Below, in pieces: positions 8,487 through 16,694 of a stretch of DNA of 36,803 bases. The stretch's first letter is position 1, and every line of letters starts with the position of its first letter. Under the pieces are notes generated by a model that ran no database searches, had not been told where the DNA came from, and saw only the letters and a list, made by a program, of their open reading frames with translations. The DNA comes from Cytophagales bacterium (GTDB lineage Bacteria; Bacteroidota; Bacteroidia; Cytophagales; 172606-1). The position numbers and the translations under genes are program-made. The stretch covers positions 1 to 36,803 of the forward strand of contig JAUJMU010000020.1 of NCBI GenBank assembly GCA_030446715.1, in the 5' to 3' direction.

Positions 8487-9533
8487 TTAAAATGGCCGGT
8501 TCTGGTTGAAGGGCACTTTCTGGATGGTAAAAGTGTTTTGCGGCGGCAACGCGGGGTTAAACAGACGGTTCAGGTACGCGTACAGTACGAAGACATCCTT
8601 GCCGTTACTCGTGGCCGTAGTCGGAAAAACGGCGCCGGTGGCAAAGCTTTCCGTCTGCCGCCCGGATTTCCACTGATCATCACTGGTAAAGGACAACACC
8701 TTTCCTGCCTCCGCACCGCCGGCGTTATTGACCACCACCAGTTGCTTGCCGTCTTTGCTGAGCAGCAGTCCGTCGGGTCCCATCAGTTGTGTACTGAGTT
8801 CAACCCGGCTGTAGGCAGAAGGGTTATTAACCGGTATTCTGAACAATGCGTTTTCCTTTGAAAATGCCACGATCAGAAAGCCGTTATTGTCATAGACAAT
8901 GCCGTTGAAGCCGAATTCACCCGGATTGGTGGCAAACCGGTTTTCCTGCAGCAACACGGAGGCGTTGCCGTCACGGTCTACCTTGTAAATGATCGGGCTG
9001 AAGCTGTTGGTTACATAGGCATTGCCCTGCGGGTCAGTGGCAATGTCATTGGCGAAGTTTCTCTGGCCGCCTCCGGCCTGCAGCAGGTCCACAAAGTGAA
9101 GCCTTTCAGCTGTATTCAAATCATAAATGCCCAGACCAGCCACATTTGCCATCCGGGGATCTGACACCGCCACCAGCACCCGCCTGCGGGCCTCGTCAAT
9201 CTTCAGGCCAATGGTGGCTTTCAGCGCCGGGTCCTGAATAAACGGCGTATACGTGCCGTTATAAGCTACTGCGCCAATGGTGCCACGGGTCAGGGAACTT
9301 ACCAGAAAACGGCGGTTCTTCTGATCAAGGGCAACGCCTTCGGGGTAGAGTTGTTCCTGGTTAATGATGATCTGGCCGGGAATTACCTGGTTGTTTTTGT
9401 CCTTTTCCTTTTGCAGTTCTTCCAGGGCATCGTTTATTGAAGAACAGGACGACAGCAGTGCGGCAGCCATGCCCAGGGCCAGCGTTGCGGATTTTCTGGC
9501 CGCGGCCAACGGAGTGTGACGGAGTTTGATCAT
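8487..9533 (-). CDS. SMP-30/NHL-like beta-propeller lipoprotein
   Basis: 348-residue exported protein. Seen: basic N-terminus, hydrophobic stretch and lipobox LLSSC (Cys30), then a linker rich in K/E/Q. The body has repeated strand patterns typical of gluconolactonase/SMP-30 or NHL propellers: PEGVALDQKNRRFLVSS, ANDIATDPQGNAYVTNS, FNGIVYDNNGFLIVAF, GPDGLLLSKDGKQLVVV. Each has the G-x-x-x-D-x-x-G-x-L/A-Y-V turn. It is probably anchored in the outer or inner membrane facing the periplasm or surface. It could be a sugar-lactone hydrolase or a non-enzymatic binding propeller; no metal-ligand set can be assigned by eye. It is monocistronic as far as seen, 193 bp upstream of tetR, and divergent from the metalloprotease gene. 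Confidence 0.8.
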   Translation of the reverse strand: MIKLRHTPLAAARKSATLALGMAAALLSSCSSINDALEELQKEKDKNNQVIPGQIIINQEQLYPEGVALDQKNRRFLVSSLTRGTIGAVAYNGTYTPFIQDPALKATIGLKIDEARRRVLVAVSDPRMANVAGLGIYDLNTAERLHFVDLLQAGGGQRNFANDIATDPQGNAYVTNSFSPIIYKVDRDGNASVLLQENRFATNPGEFGFNGIVYDNNGFLIVAFSKENALFRIPVNNPSAYSRVELSTQLMGPDGLLLSKDGKQLVVVNNAGGAEAGKVLSFTSDDQWKSGRQTESFATGAVFPTTATSNGKDVFVLYAYLNRLFNPALPPQNTFTIQKVPFNQNRPF

Positions 9534-9561
9534 AGGTGGTTGATAAATAGGTGGTTGATAA
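9532..9561. repeat. 15-bp exact tandem duplication at a start codon
   Basis: The unit ATAGGTGGTTGATAA occurs twice head-to-tail at 9532-9546 and 9547-9561. On the coding (minus) strand it forms the leader of the lipoprotein gene, and the last two bases of the proximal copy are the AT of the ATG. Confidence 0.75.
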
Positions 9562-9733
9562 GAGGTAAAAGAATGGATTGAAAAATGGATTTTTATCTAT
9601 ACGTGAAACGAACCGAAGAGGTAATGGTAGTTTCTGCAAAAATTGAGACCCTGCGGGCGGACCACTTCTTTCTGCCACGTTTTTTTTGCATTTTGTACCC
9701 TTCTCCCCTTTTCTCTAAAACTATTTCCGCCAG

Positions 9734-12229
9734 ATGCGTAAATCCTTTGCCTTTTTGCTGCTCTTTGTGAGCAGCCTGATGGTGTACGGCCAAAAGAAAA
9801 AGAATACTCCTTCCCCTGCACCCCAAAGCACCGTTGCATCTGCTTCTGTTGCCTCCTTCACCGCCGGTATGGAAAAATCGGAAGGCTTTATTCCTTTTTA
9901 CTGGGACGCCGGAAAGGGAAAGCTGTTTCTGGAAATAGGTGAGCTGAACGCCGATCTGCTCTATTACCCTTCCCTCGCTTCGGGGGTAGGTTCAAATGAC
10001 ATCGGTCTGGACCGCGGGCGGCTGGGACAGGAACACCTCATCCGGTTTGTCCGCAGCGGTCCGAAAATTCTGATGGTTGAACCCAATCTCGCCTACCGGG
10101 CGGTCAGCCCCGACGAAGCCGAACGAAAAGCCGTGGAAGAATCGTTTGCGCAGTCGGTTCACTGGGGCTTTGAGGTAGCTGCGGAAGGGGATGGCAAAGT
10201 GTTGGTAGACGCTACCGGTTTCTTCCTGCAGGATGCAGTTGGCGCCGCCGGCGACATCAGCCGTTCCCGTCAGGGCACCTTCAAAATTGATCCTTCCCGG
10301 TGCACCATTTACCTGCCCCGCACCAAAAACTTCCCGCAGAATACCGAAGTGGAAGTTACCATTACCCTTACCGGTGACGGGGCCGGCAACTACCTCCGCG
10401 AAGTGACACCTTCCGCCCAGGCGGTCACCATGCGGCAGCACCATTCCTTCGTGCAACTGCCCGACAATGACTACCAGCCCCGGGCTTTCGATCCGAGGTC
10501 CGGGCTGATACCGATGCAGTATTTCGACTTTGCCACGCCCGTCAGTGAGCCGATCATCAAGCGGTTTGTGGTGCGGCACCGCCTCCGCAAGAAGGACCCG
10601 GCTGCGGCGGTGAGTGAAGCCGTGAAACCAATTGTGTACTACATGGACCCCGGCGCACCGGAGCCCATCCGGACGGCCCTGATGGACGGCGCCGCGTGGT
10701 GGAATCAGGCCTTCCAGGCGGCGGGTTACAAGGATGCCTTTCAGGTGAAGCTGCTGCCGCCGGACGCCGACCCGATGGATGTCCGGTACAACCTCATTCA
10801 GTGGGTACACCGCTCCAGCCGGGGGTGGTCGTACGGTGCCAGCATCACCGATCCGCGTACGGGTGAGATCATTAAAGGCAAGGTCACGCTGGGATCACTG
10901 CGGGTGCGGCAGGACTTTCTGATTGCGCAGGGCTTGGTTGGCGAATTTGAGGAAGGCAAAACACCATCGGAAGAGATGATGAAAATGTCACTGGCCCGGC
11001 TCCGGCAACTGGCCGCCCACGAAATCGGGCATACGCTGGGCCTGCCCCATAACTACGCCGCCAGCCGCAACAACCGGGCCTCCGTGATGGACTACCCGCA
11101 CCCGACCGTTGGCATCAAAAACGGCAAACTTGACCTTTCCGACGCCTACGCCGACGGAATAGGAGAGTGGGATAAGGTGGCCATTGCCTACGCCTATCAG
11201 GATTTCCCGAAAGGCACCGACGAGAAAAAGGCGCTGGATCAGATGGTGATGGATTATATGGCCAAAGGATTGCTTTTTCTGACGGACCAGGACGCCCGGC
11301 CCGAAGGAAGTGCCCACCCGGCCACGCACCTCTGGGACAACGGCACCAATGCCGTGGAAGAACTGAACCACGTCATGCAGGTACGTAAAATTGCCCTGGC
11401 AAATTTCTCCGAAAAGAAGATCCCGCAGGGAACGCCCCTTGCAACCCTTGAGGAAGTGCTGGTACCGGTGTATCTCTTTCACCGCTACCAGGTGGAAGCT
11501 GCCGCCAAAGTGCTGGGCGGGGTGGACTATACCTTTGCCCTGCGCGGCGACGGCCAGAAGCCGCTGGAGCCGGTTGCCGCCGCCGGGCAGCGCAAGGCCC
11601 TGGCAGCTCTGCTGGCTACCATCCGGCCGGAAACACTGGAACTGCCGGAAAAGATCATCCGCCTGATTCCTCCCCGTCCGTTCGGATTCAATGAAAACCC
11701 GCGGGAAACTTTCAAAGACCGCACCGGCCTGACCTTTGATCCGATGGGGCCACCGGAGGCAGCCGCCAACATGACGCTGCGGTTTATGCTGCACCCGGAG
11801 CGGGCCGCGCGGCTGGTAGGGCAGCATGCCCTGGACAGCCGGATGCCTGGCCTCGAAGAAGTAACCGACCAGATACTTGGTGCCACCTGGAAGAGCGGCA
11901 ACCGCCTGGGCTACACCGGAGAAATTGCCCGTATCACCGACCGGCTGGCCCTGCAACACCTCACGGCCCTTGCCGCCGATAAAAACGCCGCCGGACAGGT
12001 GAGGGCGGTGACGACCCTTAAAATCGGGGAGCTGAAAAGCTGGCTTACCGCTAAATCCGGAACCGAAACGGACCCGGCCCAGAAGGCTCATTTTCTGCTG
12101 GCACTGAACCAGATCAGGGCTTTTGAAGAGAACCCGGCAGGTGTGGATATTGCCGTGCCCCAGCCTATTCCTGCCGGCGCACCCATCGGCTCGGGAGATT
12201 ACGAATGGTTGGGTTGCGGAGGGGAGTAG
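9734..12229 (+). CDS. Secreted zinc-dependent metalloprotease (DUF5118/DUF5117/DUF4953)
   Basis: 831-residue exported zincin of a family widespread in Bacteroidota. Seen: signal peptide (FAFLLLFVSSLMVYGQ, cleavage near residue 20), a short DUF5118-like segment after it (GFIPFYWDAGKGKLFLEI), a DUF5117-like region to about residue 290, then the metallopeptidase part with HEIGHTLGLPH at residues 429-439, matching the extended HExxHxxGxxH zinc-binding motif (His429, Glu430, His433, His439), followed by a downstream Met-turn candidate ASVMDYPHP. The C-terminal region (DUF4953-like) carries no other catalytic motif. The length is normal and the gene intact. It is monocistronic and converges on the MG2 pseudogene. 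Its substrate is unknown, and members of the family are usually annotated only by domain. Confidence 0.92.
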   Translation: MRKSFAFLLLFVSSLMVYGQKKKNTPSPAPQSTVASASVASFTAGMEKSEGFIPFYWDAGKGKLFLEIGELNADLLYYPSLASGVGSNDIGLDRGRLGQEHLIRFVRSGPKILMVEPNLAYRAVSPDEAERKAVEESFAQSVHWGFEVAAEGDGKVLVDATGFFLQDAVGAAGDISRSRQGTFKIDPSRCTIYLPRTKNFPQNTEVEVTITLTGDGAGNYLREVTPSAQAVTMRQHHSFVQLPDNDYQPRAFDPRSGLIPMQYFDFATPVSEPIIKRFVVRHRLRKKDPAAAVSEAVKPIVYYMDPGAPEPIRTALMDGAAWWNQAFQAAGYKDAFQVKLLPPDADPMDVRYNLIQWVHRSSRGWSYGASITDPRTGEIIKGKVTLGSLRVRQDFLIAQGLVGEFEEGKTPSEEMMKMSLARLRQLAAHEIGHTLGLPHNYAASRNNRASVMDYPHPTVGIKNGKLDLSDAYADGIGEWDKVAIAYAYQDFPKGTDEKKALDQMVMDYMAKGLLFLTDQDARPEGSAHPATHLWDNGTNAVEELNHVMQVRKIALANFSEKKIPQGTPLATLEEVLVPVYLFHRYQVEAAAKVLGGVDYTFALRGDGQKPLEPVAAAGQRKALAALLATIRPETLELPEKIIRLIPPRPFGFNENPRETFKDRTGLTFDPMGPPEAAANMTLRFMLHPERAARLVGQHALDSRMPGLEEVTDQILGATWKSGNRLGYTGEIARITDRLALQHLTALAADKNAAGQVRAVTTLKIGELKSWLTAKSGTETDPAQKAHFLLALNQIRAFEENPAGVDIAVPQPIPAGAPIGSGDYEWLGCGGE

Positions 12230-12257
12230 GGAATGCTCAGACCAGCGTGGTGTCGTA

Positions 12258-12312
12258 TTCCTGCCTCTCTGCTCCCGCAAGGCGCATCCCTGCGGGAGCA
12301 GAGAGGCAGGAA
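12258..12312. repeat. Perfect 22-bp inverted repeat (long hairpin)
   Basis: Arms 12258-12279 and 12291-12312 are exact reverse complements (core CTGCCTCTCTGCTCCCGCA), with an 11-base loop. It begins 28 bases after the metalloprotease stop and lies between convergent genes, where it could act as a transcription end in both directions. No T-tract follows either arm, so a classical intrinsic terminator is not supported. Confidence 0.8.
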
Positions 12313-12342
12313 ATGCAATCGGTAAATCACCCGTTGTCCCTG

Positions 12343-12370
12343 GTAGAGACGCCATGCATGGCGTCTGTAC
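12343..12370. repeat. REP-like palindrome (GTAGAGACGC type)
   Basis: The central 20 bases at 12347-12366, AGACGCCATGCATGGCGTCT, are a perfect palindrome. The flanking GTAG/GTAC extend it to 28 bp with one mismatched pair. Palindromes of the form GTAGAGACGC...GCGTCTCTAC are dispersed in many Bacteroidota and cyanobacterial genomes. Only one copy is present in this window. Confidence 0.7.
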
Positions 12371-12375
12371 AATTC

Positions 12376-13258
12376 CTATTTTGCCTCATTCTTCACCTGA
12401 AAGGTAAAGGTGCCGCCGCCGGGGCTCATCCGGGGCGTTCCGGGGTTGGTCCGGACGGTTACTTTCACCTGGCCGGTCCCCTCCCTTGCGACCTGCATGG
12501 TATAGCCCTGCGGAAGTACGGCCGGCAGCGGGGCAGTGACCACCTGATTGCCACGCCTGATGACGGCGCGGTACTCACCGCCGGCCGACGGAAGGGTAAA
12601 ATGACCGATGCCGTTGCGGACCGGCCTGAACCGGGCCACGGTGTCGTTGGCGGCATTGAGCAGGGCACCGCTGAAATCAACTCCCAAACCACTCTTGCCG
12701 GTGGCCCGGAAGGCTACTTTGGCGGGCAGGCCATTGACCATGTTGCCGCCCTCCGGGAAAAACTGAACATCAAGGGCAGCCGGATCGGTCTGCAGCGGCA
12801 GCCCCATCCGTTTGAACGGATTCACGATGGTTATCTGCTGCTGAAAGAAAAATCCGGACTGAAGTTGCGCACCCAGGCGGTGTAGGCCCGCACGGTGTAG
12901 TGACCCGAACTGAGGGAGGCCGGCAGGAAGAAACTACCATTACGCAGACCTTCTTCAAGGGAAACTTTGGTCTGCAGGACCGCCCTGCCTTCACTGTCGA
13001 GGATTCAAGGTAAGCGACCTTGCTGAGTTCCATTGGCCGGTGCAGGGTGCCGTCTACGTAGAAGATCCGGAACCACAGGTTTTCGCCCGTCAGGTAAAAG
13101 TTGCGGTCAGTATGCACGAACAGCTTTTCCGGCAGGGCAAGCGTCCGGTATTGGTTGAACGGCCGGTAAGCAGGATTCAGCGTATCCGTCTGCCCGGTTG
13201 CCGGCTGAAATGCGCAGGCAAGGAAAAACAGAAGTAGTCCGTTTCTGATGAATTTCAT
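12376..13258 (-). pseudogene. MG2-domain exported protein, frameshifted and truncated
   Basis: Remnant of the Bacteroidota exported MG2 (macroglobulin-like) protein family. It starts with a signal peptide (LLLFFLACAFQPATGQ), then the family block LPEKLFVHTDRNFYLTGE. Three frames must be joined. The first runs to YLE. Restoring one A in an AA run near 13004 gives YLEILDSEGRAVLQ. Restoring one T in the T5 run near 12850 joins NFSPDFFFQQQ to ITIVNPFKRMG. The repaired product is 294 residues with convincing MG2-like strands (FPEGGNMVNGLPAKVAFRA). Family members are usually much longer, so the 3' part is also missing, ending next to the palindromes at 12258-12370. The neighbour upstream is a DUF4249 remnant, the usual partner type. 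Both single-base losses are in homopolymers, so assembly error must be excluded. Confidence 0.75.
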
Positions 13259-13344
13259 GGGTATTTTATGAAGCTGTTTCCCGTTGTTCAGCCGCCGGGA
13301 AAATCAGGTAAGGTAGCTGAGTAAGCGCTTTCATGGCTGATAAC

Positions 13345-14364
13345 TCACCAGAAAGACGGTCTGACATTGGTACCGGAAAGCCGGCAGTCCACGCAAAAAT
13401 CGCTTGCAGTGATATAACCCAGAAGATCTCTGGATTCAGGGAGATACTCTTCAATGACGGCAAACCGGGCATTGTTAAAATAGGCCGGAGTATAGTCTGC
13501 AAACTTGAGGGTATCCCTGGTACAATCATCAAAGCCGGTATTGCGGCGCCAGGACGGTAACTGGTTCCGGTTGATGAAGATGCGTTTTTCCGCCACCGAA
13601 TAGGCGCTGAAGTATCCGAATACCAGGCCAGCAGGGTCATTCACCGCCCGGATGTTGCAGGTCAGCTGGGAAGGCTGGGGATCGAAAAGGCCGCTCAGGT
13701 TCTCGGTATTTTTCTGCAGGTTCTGCCAGTATTCAAAACCTTCTCTGGTGAGGCCTGCCTGCCTGACCAGGATGCTGTACCGGATCTGATGTTTTTCGGA
13801 GGCGGGCGGCAGGCTGATCAGGGGAAACTGGTATATAAGGGCCTGGCTCAGGCGGGCTGACGTTCCGAGCAGGATATCTGTCGGGTTACGCTGCTTCCGG
13901 CAGCGGCTTATATTTTCCGTAACAGGTTCCTGCACCCGTTTGTTGAATATGTAGTTTATGGCAAAAGGAGTCATGAATTCCCAGGTCTCCTCAAGCTCCC
14001 AGCGGTAATACCAGGTGTTGTTTTCCGGGTCCTGGGTGGTGACGGAAATCCGGACCCCATCGTCGCCGGCGGTCCAGTCCACGCTTTGGATCGGAGGCGT
14101 CCGCTTCACTGCCACGTAGTCCGAGAGATATTCCCTGCCGTTGCTGGTCCGGATGCGCAGGCGGTACTGCTGGTCAGTGCCAATGGAAACACTCCAAAGC
14201 GTATAGACCCCGGTTTGGGTTTCATTCTGTGTAAATTTTTTTCTGCCGCCGCCAGCATACCATGTACCCGTAATTTCAGATACAGCTCTTGCCATAAATT
14301 GTTGGCTGATTGGTATCCGGCTGGTCGTTACTGTCGTATACAAAGAAAAAACCAGAACAGCCAT
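13345..14364 (-). pseudogene. DUF4249 exported protein, 5'-truncated
   Basis: The C-terminal two thirds match the DUF4249 family, exported proteins found beside TonB-dependent receptors or MG2 proteins in Bacteroidota. Recognised blocks: RLRIRTSNGREYLSDYVAVK, TPPIQSVDW, NTWYYRWELEETWEF, YSILVRQAGLTREGFEYW, LFDPQPSQLTCNIRAVN, and the usual end CVDCRLSGTNVRPSFW. The N-terminus is abnormal. There is no lipoprotein signal, and the first strands of the family are missing or scrambled upstream of about 14290. The open frame runs on to 14451 but overlaps a plausible small exported gene on the other strand, so the native start has probably been lost. It is 86 bp upstream of the MG2 remnant, and the two were probably one operon. 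Confidence 0.7.
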
Positions 14365-14638
14365 GAAAAAATTGATGATATTTCTGACCGCCAGCCTTAC
14401 CGTGTCGGCAATGGTGATGTACATGTACAACACGGCCGCCTCGGCCCTCACGGAGGGAGATTCTTCGGGAGAAAAGCCAAAAGGTAAACTGCCGGAAGGC
14501 GCACAGTCAGGCCAGAAAAAGAGTGGTGGCCTGCAGGAATCTGCGGTTCAGCGGAATCAGGACCCGGATACCCACAGTGCCGCAAATGCAAAGCCGGCTA
14601 CCTATACAAGGGAATCCAATACCGGCAATGTGGATTAA
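14363..14638 (+). CDS. Small exported hypothetical protein
   Basis: 91 residues, no recognised family. Seen: a good Sec signal peptide (MKKLMIFLTASLTVSAMVMY, then a possible cleavage after SALT or ASA), followed by a hydrophilic, disordered tail rich in G, S, K, Q, E and N. It starts just where the DUF4249 remnant loses its homology on the opposite strand, so it may be a newcomer that replaced the DUF4249 5' end. The signal peptide and MKK start support it. The absence of any domain and of a clear promoter weakens it. Confidence 0.45.
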   Translation: MKKLMIFLTASLTVSAMVMYMYNTAASALTEGDSSGEKPKGKLPEGAQSGQKKSGGLQESAVQRNQDPDTHSAANAKPATYTRESNTGNVD

Positions 14639-14659
14639 GTAAGTCAGAATCAGGATTTG

Positions 14660-14727
14660 CAGGATTCTCAGGATGAACAGGATATGAGAAATTTAATCTT
14701 GCCAATCCTTTCATCCTGAGAATCCTG
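14660..14727. repeat. Inverted repeat of AGGATT-type intergenic sequence
   Basis: Perfect 18-bp arms at 14660-14677 (CAGGATTCTCAGGATGAA) and 14710-14727 with a 32-base spacer. The region is built of repeated (C)AGGATnn words. Confidence 0.75.
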
Positions 14728-14739
14728 ATCAGGACAGTA

Positions 14740-14830
14740 GTCAGAATCCGGATTTGCGGGATTGAAAGATAAAAGGGATCTGACCTCAAAATCCTTTTAT
14801 GCTGCTCATCCCGGAAATCCGGATTCTGAC
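14740..14830. repeat. Second inverted repeat with 16-bp perfect arms
   Basis: Arms GTCAGAATCCGGATTT at 14740-14755 and its exact complement at 14815-14830. It follows the previous hairpin directly. The word GTCAGAATC also occurs at 14643, before the first hairpin, so the two look like related units. Similar GGATTTGCAGGATT repeats are dispersed in other Bacteroidota genomes. The 120 bases from 14831 to 14949 show nothing else. Confidence 0.75.
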
Positions 14831-14949
14831 AAATATCCCCGGAACTTTCTCAAAATACCGCTTCAGGTGTCCGCACTGGTTCCGGCGGCCATGCCGCAAC
14901 CTCCGTTTGGCGGATCATCAGGGCAGGGAATCCCTGAAATTCAAAAATG

Positions 14950-15672
14950 TCACTCCTGATTTTTTATCTGCCGGGCTGGCTGCTGACCGGAACAGGCATC
15001 TTCCTGGCTTCCGGGTTGGGAAGTTGCTTTGGCAGTCACCTGAGCATAGTACCGGCAAAAGTACGTCAGCGGACAAATGCTGCATTTGGGGGTGCGGGCC
15101 ACGCAGATGTAGCGGCCGTGCAGGATCAGCCAGTGATGGGCTTTGGGAATCACTTCCTGAGGCAGCTCATTTACCAGTTGTTTTTCAATTTCCAGCGGGG
15201 TTTTGGCCGTATGGGTGGCAAGTCCGATCCGTTTGGATACCCGGAATACGTGGGTGTCCACGGCCATGGCAGGCTGGTTGTAGATGATGGACAGAATGAC
15301 ATGGGCGGTCTTGCGGCCAACACCCGGCAACCGCTGCAATTCTTCAAGGGTGTCCGGTACCTCGCCGCCAAAATCTTCCACCAGCATTTTGGCGGTACCC
15401 AGCAGGTGCCGGGTTTTGTTTCCCGGATAAGAAACACTGCGGACAAACGGAAACAGTTCGTCGTAATGGCTGGCGGCAAGCGCAAACGGGGTAGGGAATC
15501 TCTCAAACAGGGGAGGCGTAACCATGTTGATCCGCTTATCAGTACACTGGGCACTGAGGATCACGGCTACCAGCAGTTCGTAGGAATTGTTGAAATGCAG
15601 CTCAGTTGTTGGTTCGGCAAAATGCACCGAGAAATACTCCACAAAGTGGCGGAAACGTTCTTTTTTCGTCAT
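14950..15672 (-). CDS. nth: Endonuclease III (DNA glycosylase/AP lyase)
   Basis: 240-residue base-excision repair enzyme that removes oxidised pyrimidines and cleaves the abasic site. Seen: helix-hairpin-helix LPGVGRKTAHV with the catalytic Lys at residue 121, the catalytic Asp in AVDTHVFRV at residue 139, and a complete [4Fe-4S] cluster motif C190-x6-C197-x2-C200-x5-C206 near the C-terminus. The tail after the cluster (about 30 residues) is slightly longer than in E. coli. It is transcribed from the minus strand downstream of the ECF sigma genes, but a strong terminator separates them. All catalytic residues are present. Confidence 0.96.
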   Translation of the reverse strand: MTKKERFRHFVEYFSVHFAEPTTELHFNNSYELLVAVILSAQCTDKRINMVTPPLFERFPTPFALAASHYDELFPFVRSVSYPGNKTRHLLGTAKMLVEDFGGEVPDTLEELQRLPGVGRKTAHVILSIIYNQPAMAVDTHVFRVSKRIGLATHTAKTPLEIEKQLVNELPQEVIPKAHHWLILHGRYICVARTPKCSICPLTYFCRYYAQVTAKATSQPGSQEDACSGQQPARQIKNQE

Positions 15673-15683
15673 GAATCGGGGGA

Positions 15684-15731
15684 GGAATAAAAACGAATCA
15701 CCTTATCCGCCGCAAGGGTGAATAAGGTGAT
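15684..15731 (-). terminator. Rho-independent terminator after the sigma-factor operon
   Basis: On the minus strand, stem ATCACCTTAT (15731-15722), a 15-base loop, stem ATAAGGTGAT (15706-15697), then TCGTTTTTATT. The perfect 10-bp stem and T-tract end the sigma-factor/small-protein transcript just before nth. Confidence 0.7.
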
Positions 15732-15770
15732 ACTGTCAGCTGAGTGCTTGATCATTGTACCGGAATTACC

Positions 15771-16001
15771 TCAGCGGATTCCGGGAAAGTGTTGTGAATA
15801 TTCCATAATCCGGATGGTTACCGGATCAGAGGGGTGCAGCACGGTCAGCGGCATCTGGCGCTGAAGCATCAGTACATCCTCATAAAGTGCGTTCATTTCG
15901 GGATCGGTAAGCAAAACCTGTTCGATCACCTGGTTTTCTTCTTCCGGAGTTTCCTGATAAGCATACCGGATAACATCATTGGGGGTAAAAGTTTTGATCA
16001 T
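15771..16001 (-). CDS. Small acidic hypothetical protein coupled to the ECF sigma gene
   Basis: 76 residues, no membrane segment, rich in Glu and Met (QETPEEENQVIEQVLLTDPE). Its start lies inside the last codons of the sigma gene (26-bp overlap, different frame), so translation is coupled. Similar small proteins follow this type of Cytophagales ECF sigma gene. By position it could be a sigma-binding regulator, but it has no zinc-finger or transmembrane anti-sigma hallmark. The role is inference only. Confidence 0.7.
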   Translation of the reverse strand: MIKTFTPNDVIRYAYQETPEEENQVIEQVLLTDPEMNALYEDVLMLQRQMPLTVLHPSDPVTIRIMEYSQHFPGIR

Positions 16002-16575
16002 AGTTCCAGTTATATTTGAGCATCTGTTTGCGCAAGTTTATTAACGCATAACGCATCCGTCCTAGTGCGGTGTTAATACTTACGCCAGTTGCATCAGCTA
16101 TTTCCTGGAAGCTCATCTCTCCGTAATGCCTCATCATCAATACTTCCCGCTGCTGATCGGGCAGACGTTGTATCATTTCCCGCAAACGTGCATGCGATTC
16201 ATTCCTGATCTGGACAGACTCAACTGAGTCCTCCGAAAAATCCAGCGTGTTGAACACATTGGAGCCGTCTTCCAGAATTATAGTAGGATAACGCTTGTCC
16301 CTGCGGAAATAGTCTATGGCAAGGTTATGAGCAATACGTAAAATCCAGGGAAGAAACTTCCCTTCTTCATTGTACCGTCCGGATTTGATCGTGGTGATGG
16401 CCTTTACGAAACTATCCTGAAGGAGGTCTTCCGCCAGGTAAGTATCCTTGACAATCAGATAAATAGTGGTATATACCCGTGATTTATGGCGCTGTACGAG
16501 TGATTGAAAAGCTTTTTCGTCACCTTTTATGTAGCGTGATATGAGAGTACCATCGTCTACGAGAACTTTTTCCAT
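15976..16575 (-). CDS. RNA polymerase sigma-70 factor, ECF subfamily
   Basis: 199 residues. Seen: region 2 (DTYLAEDLLQDSFVKAITTI with the core-binding DLLQD motif, then GKFLPWILRIAHNLAIDYFRR for -10 recognition) and region 4 helix-turn-helix (LPDQQREVLMMRHYGEMSFQ, EIADATGVSINTALGRMRYA). The linker between them is long (about 25 residues). There is no C-terminal extension domain. A Bacteroidota vegetative promoter lies upstream at 16663-16694. It is cotranscribed with the overlapping 76-residue gene, and no classical FecR or zinc-finger anti-sigma gene is nearby. The regulon is unknown. Confidence 0.95.
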   Translation of the reverse strand: MEKVLVDDGTLISRYIKGDEKAFQSLVQRHKSRVYTTIYLIVKDTYLAEDLLQDSFVKAITTIKSGRYNEEGKFLPWILRIAHNLAIDYFRRDKRYPTIILEDGSNVFNTLDFSEDSVESVQIRNESHARLREMIQRLPDQQREVLMMRHYGEMSFQEIADATGVSINTALGRMRYALINLRKQMLKYNWNYDQNFYPQ

Positions 16576-16662
16576 GCGAAAGAAAATAATTGAGTTAGTG
16601 AACGTAAAGCTTTAAGCCATAATGTCGGGGATGAGGTTAAGAAAAGAACAGAGTCGCTATAT

Positions 16663-16694
16663 CAAATCTAAAAAATTCCTGGTAACCTGACAAA
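16663..16694 (-). promoter_or_regulatory. Bacteroidota-type promoter for the ECF sigma gene
   Basis: Minus strand TTTG (16694-16691), 20-base spacer, TAGATTTG (16670-16663). Both elements match the TTTG / TAnnTTTG consensus of the primary Bacteroidota sigma factor. It predicts a leader of about 80 bases. The rest of the 358-bp gap to uvrA is A/T-rich with no other clear element. A TATCTTTA at 16922-16929 just before the uvrA ATG resembles a -7 box but lacks a -33 partner. Confidence 0.65.

Noticed and set aside
10988-12355. 455-codon open frame antisense to the metalloprotease gene
   Set aside because: Composition is unlike protein and the plus strand encodes a clear zincin; shadow frame.
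14640-14830. CRISPR array
   Set aside because: The repeats are inverted, degenerate and without regular spacers; no cas genes in the window.
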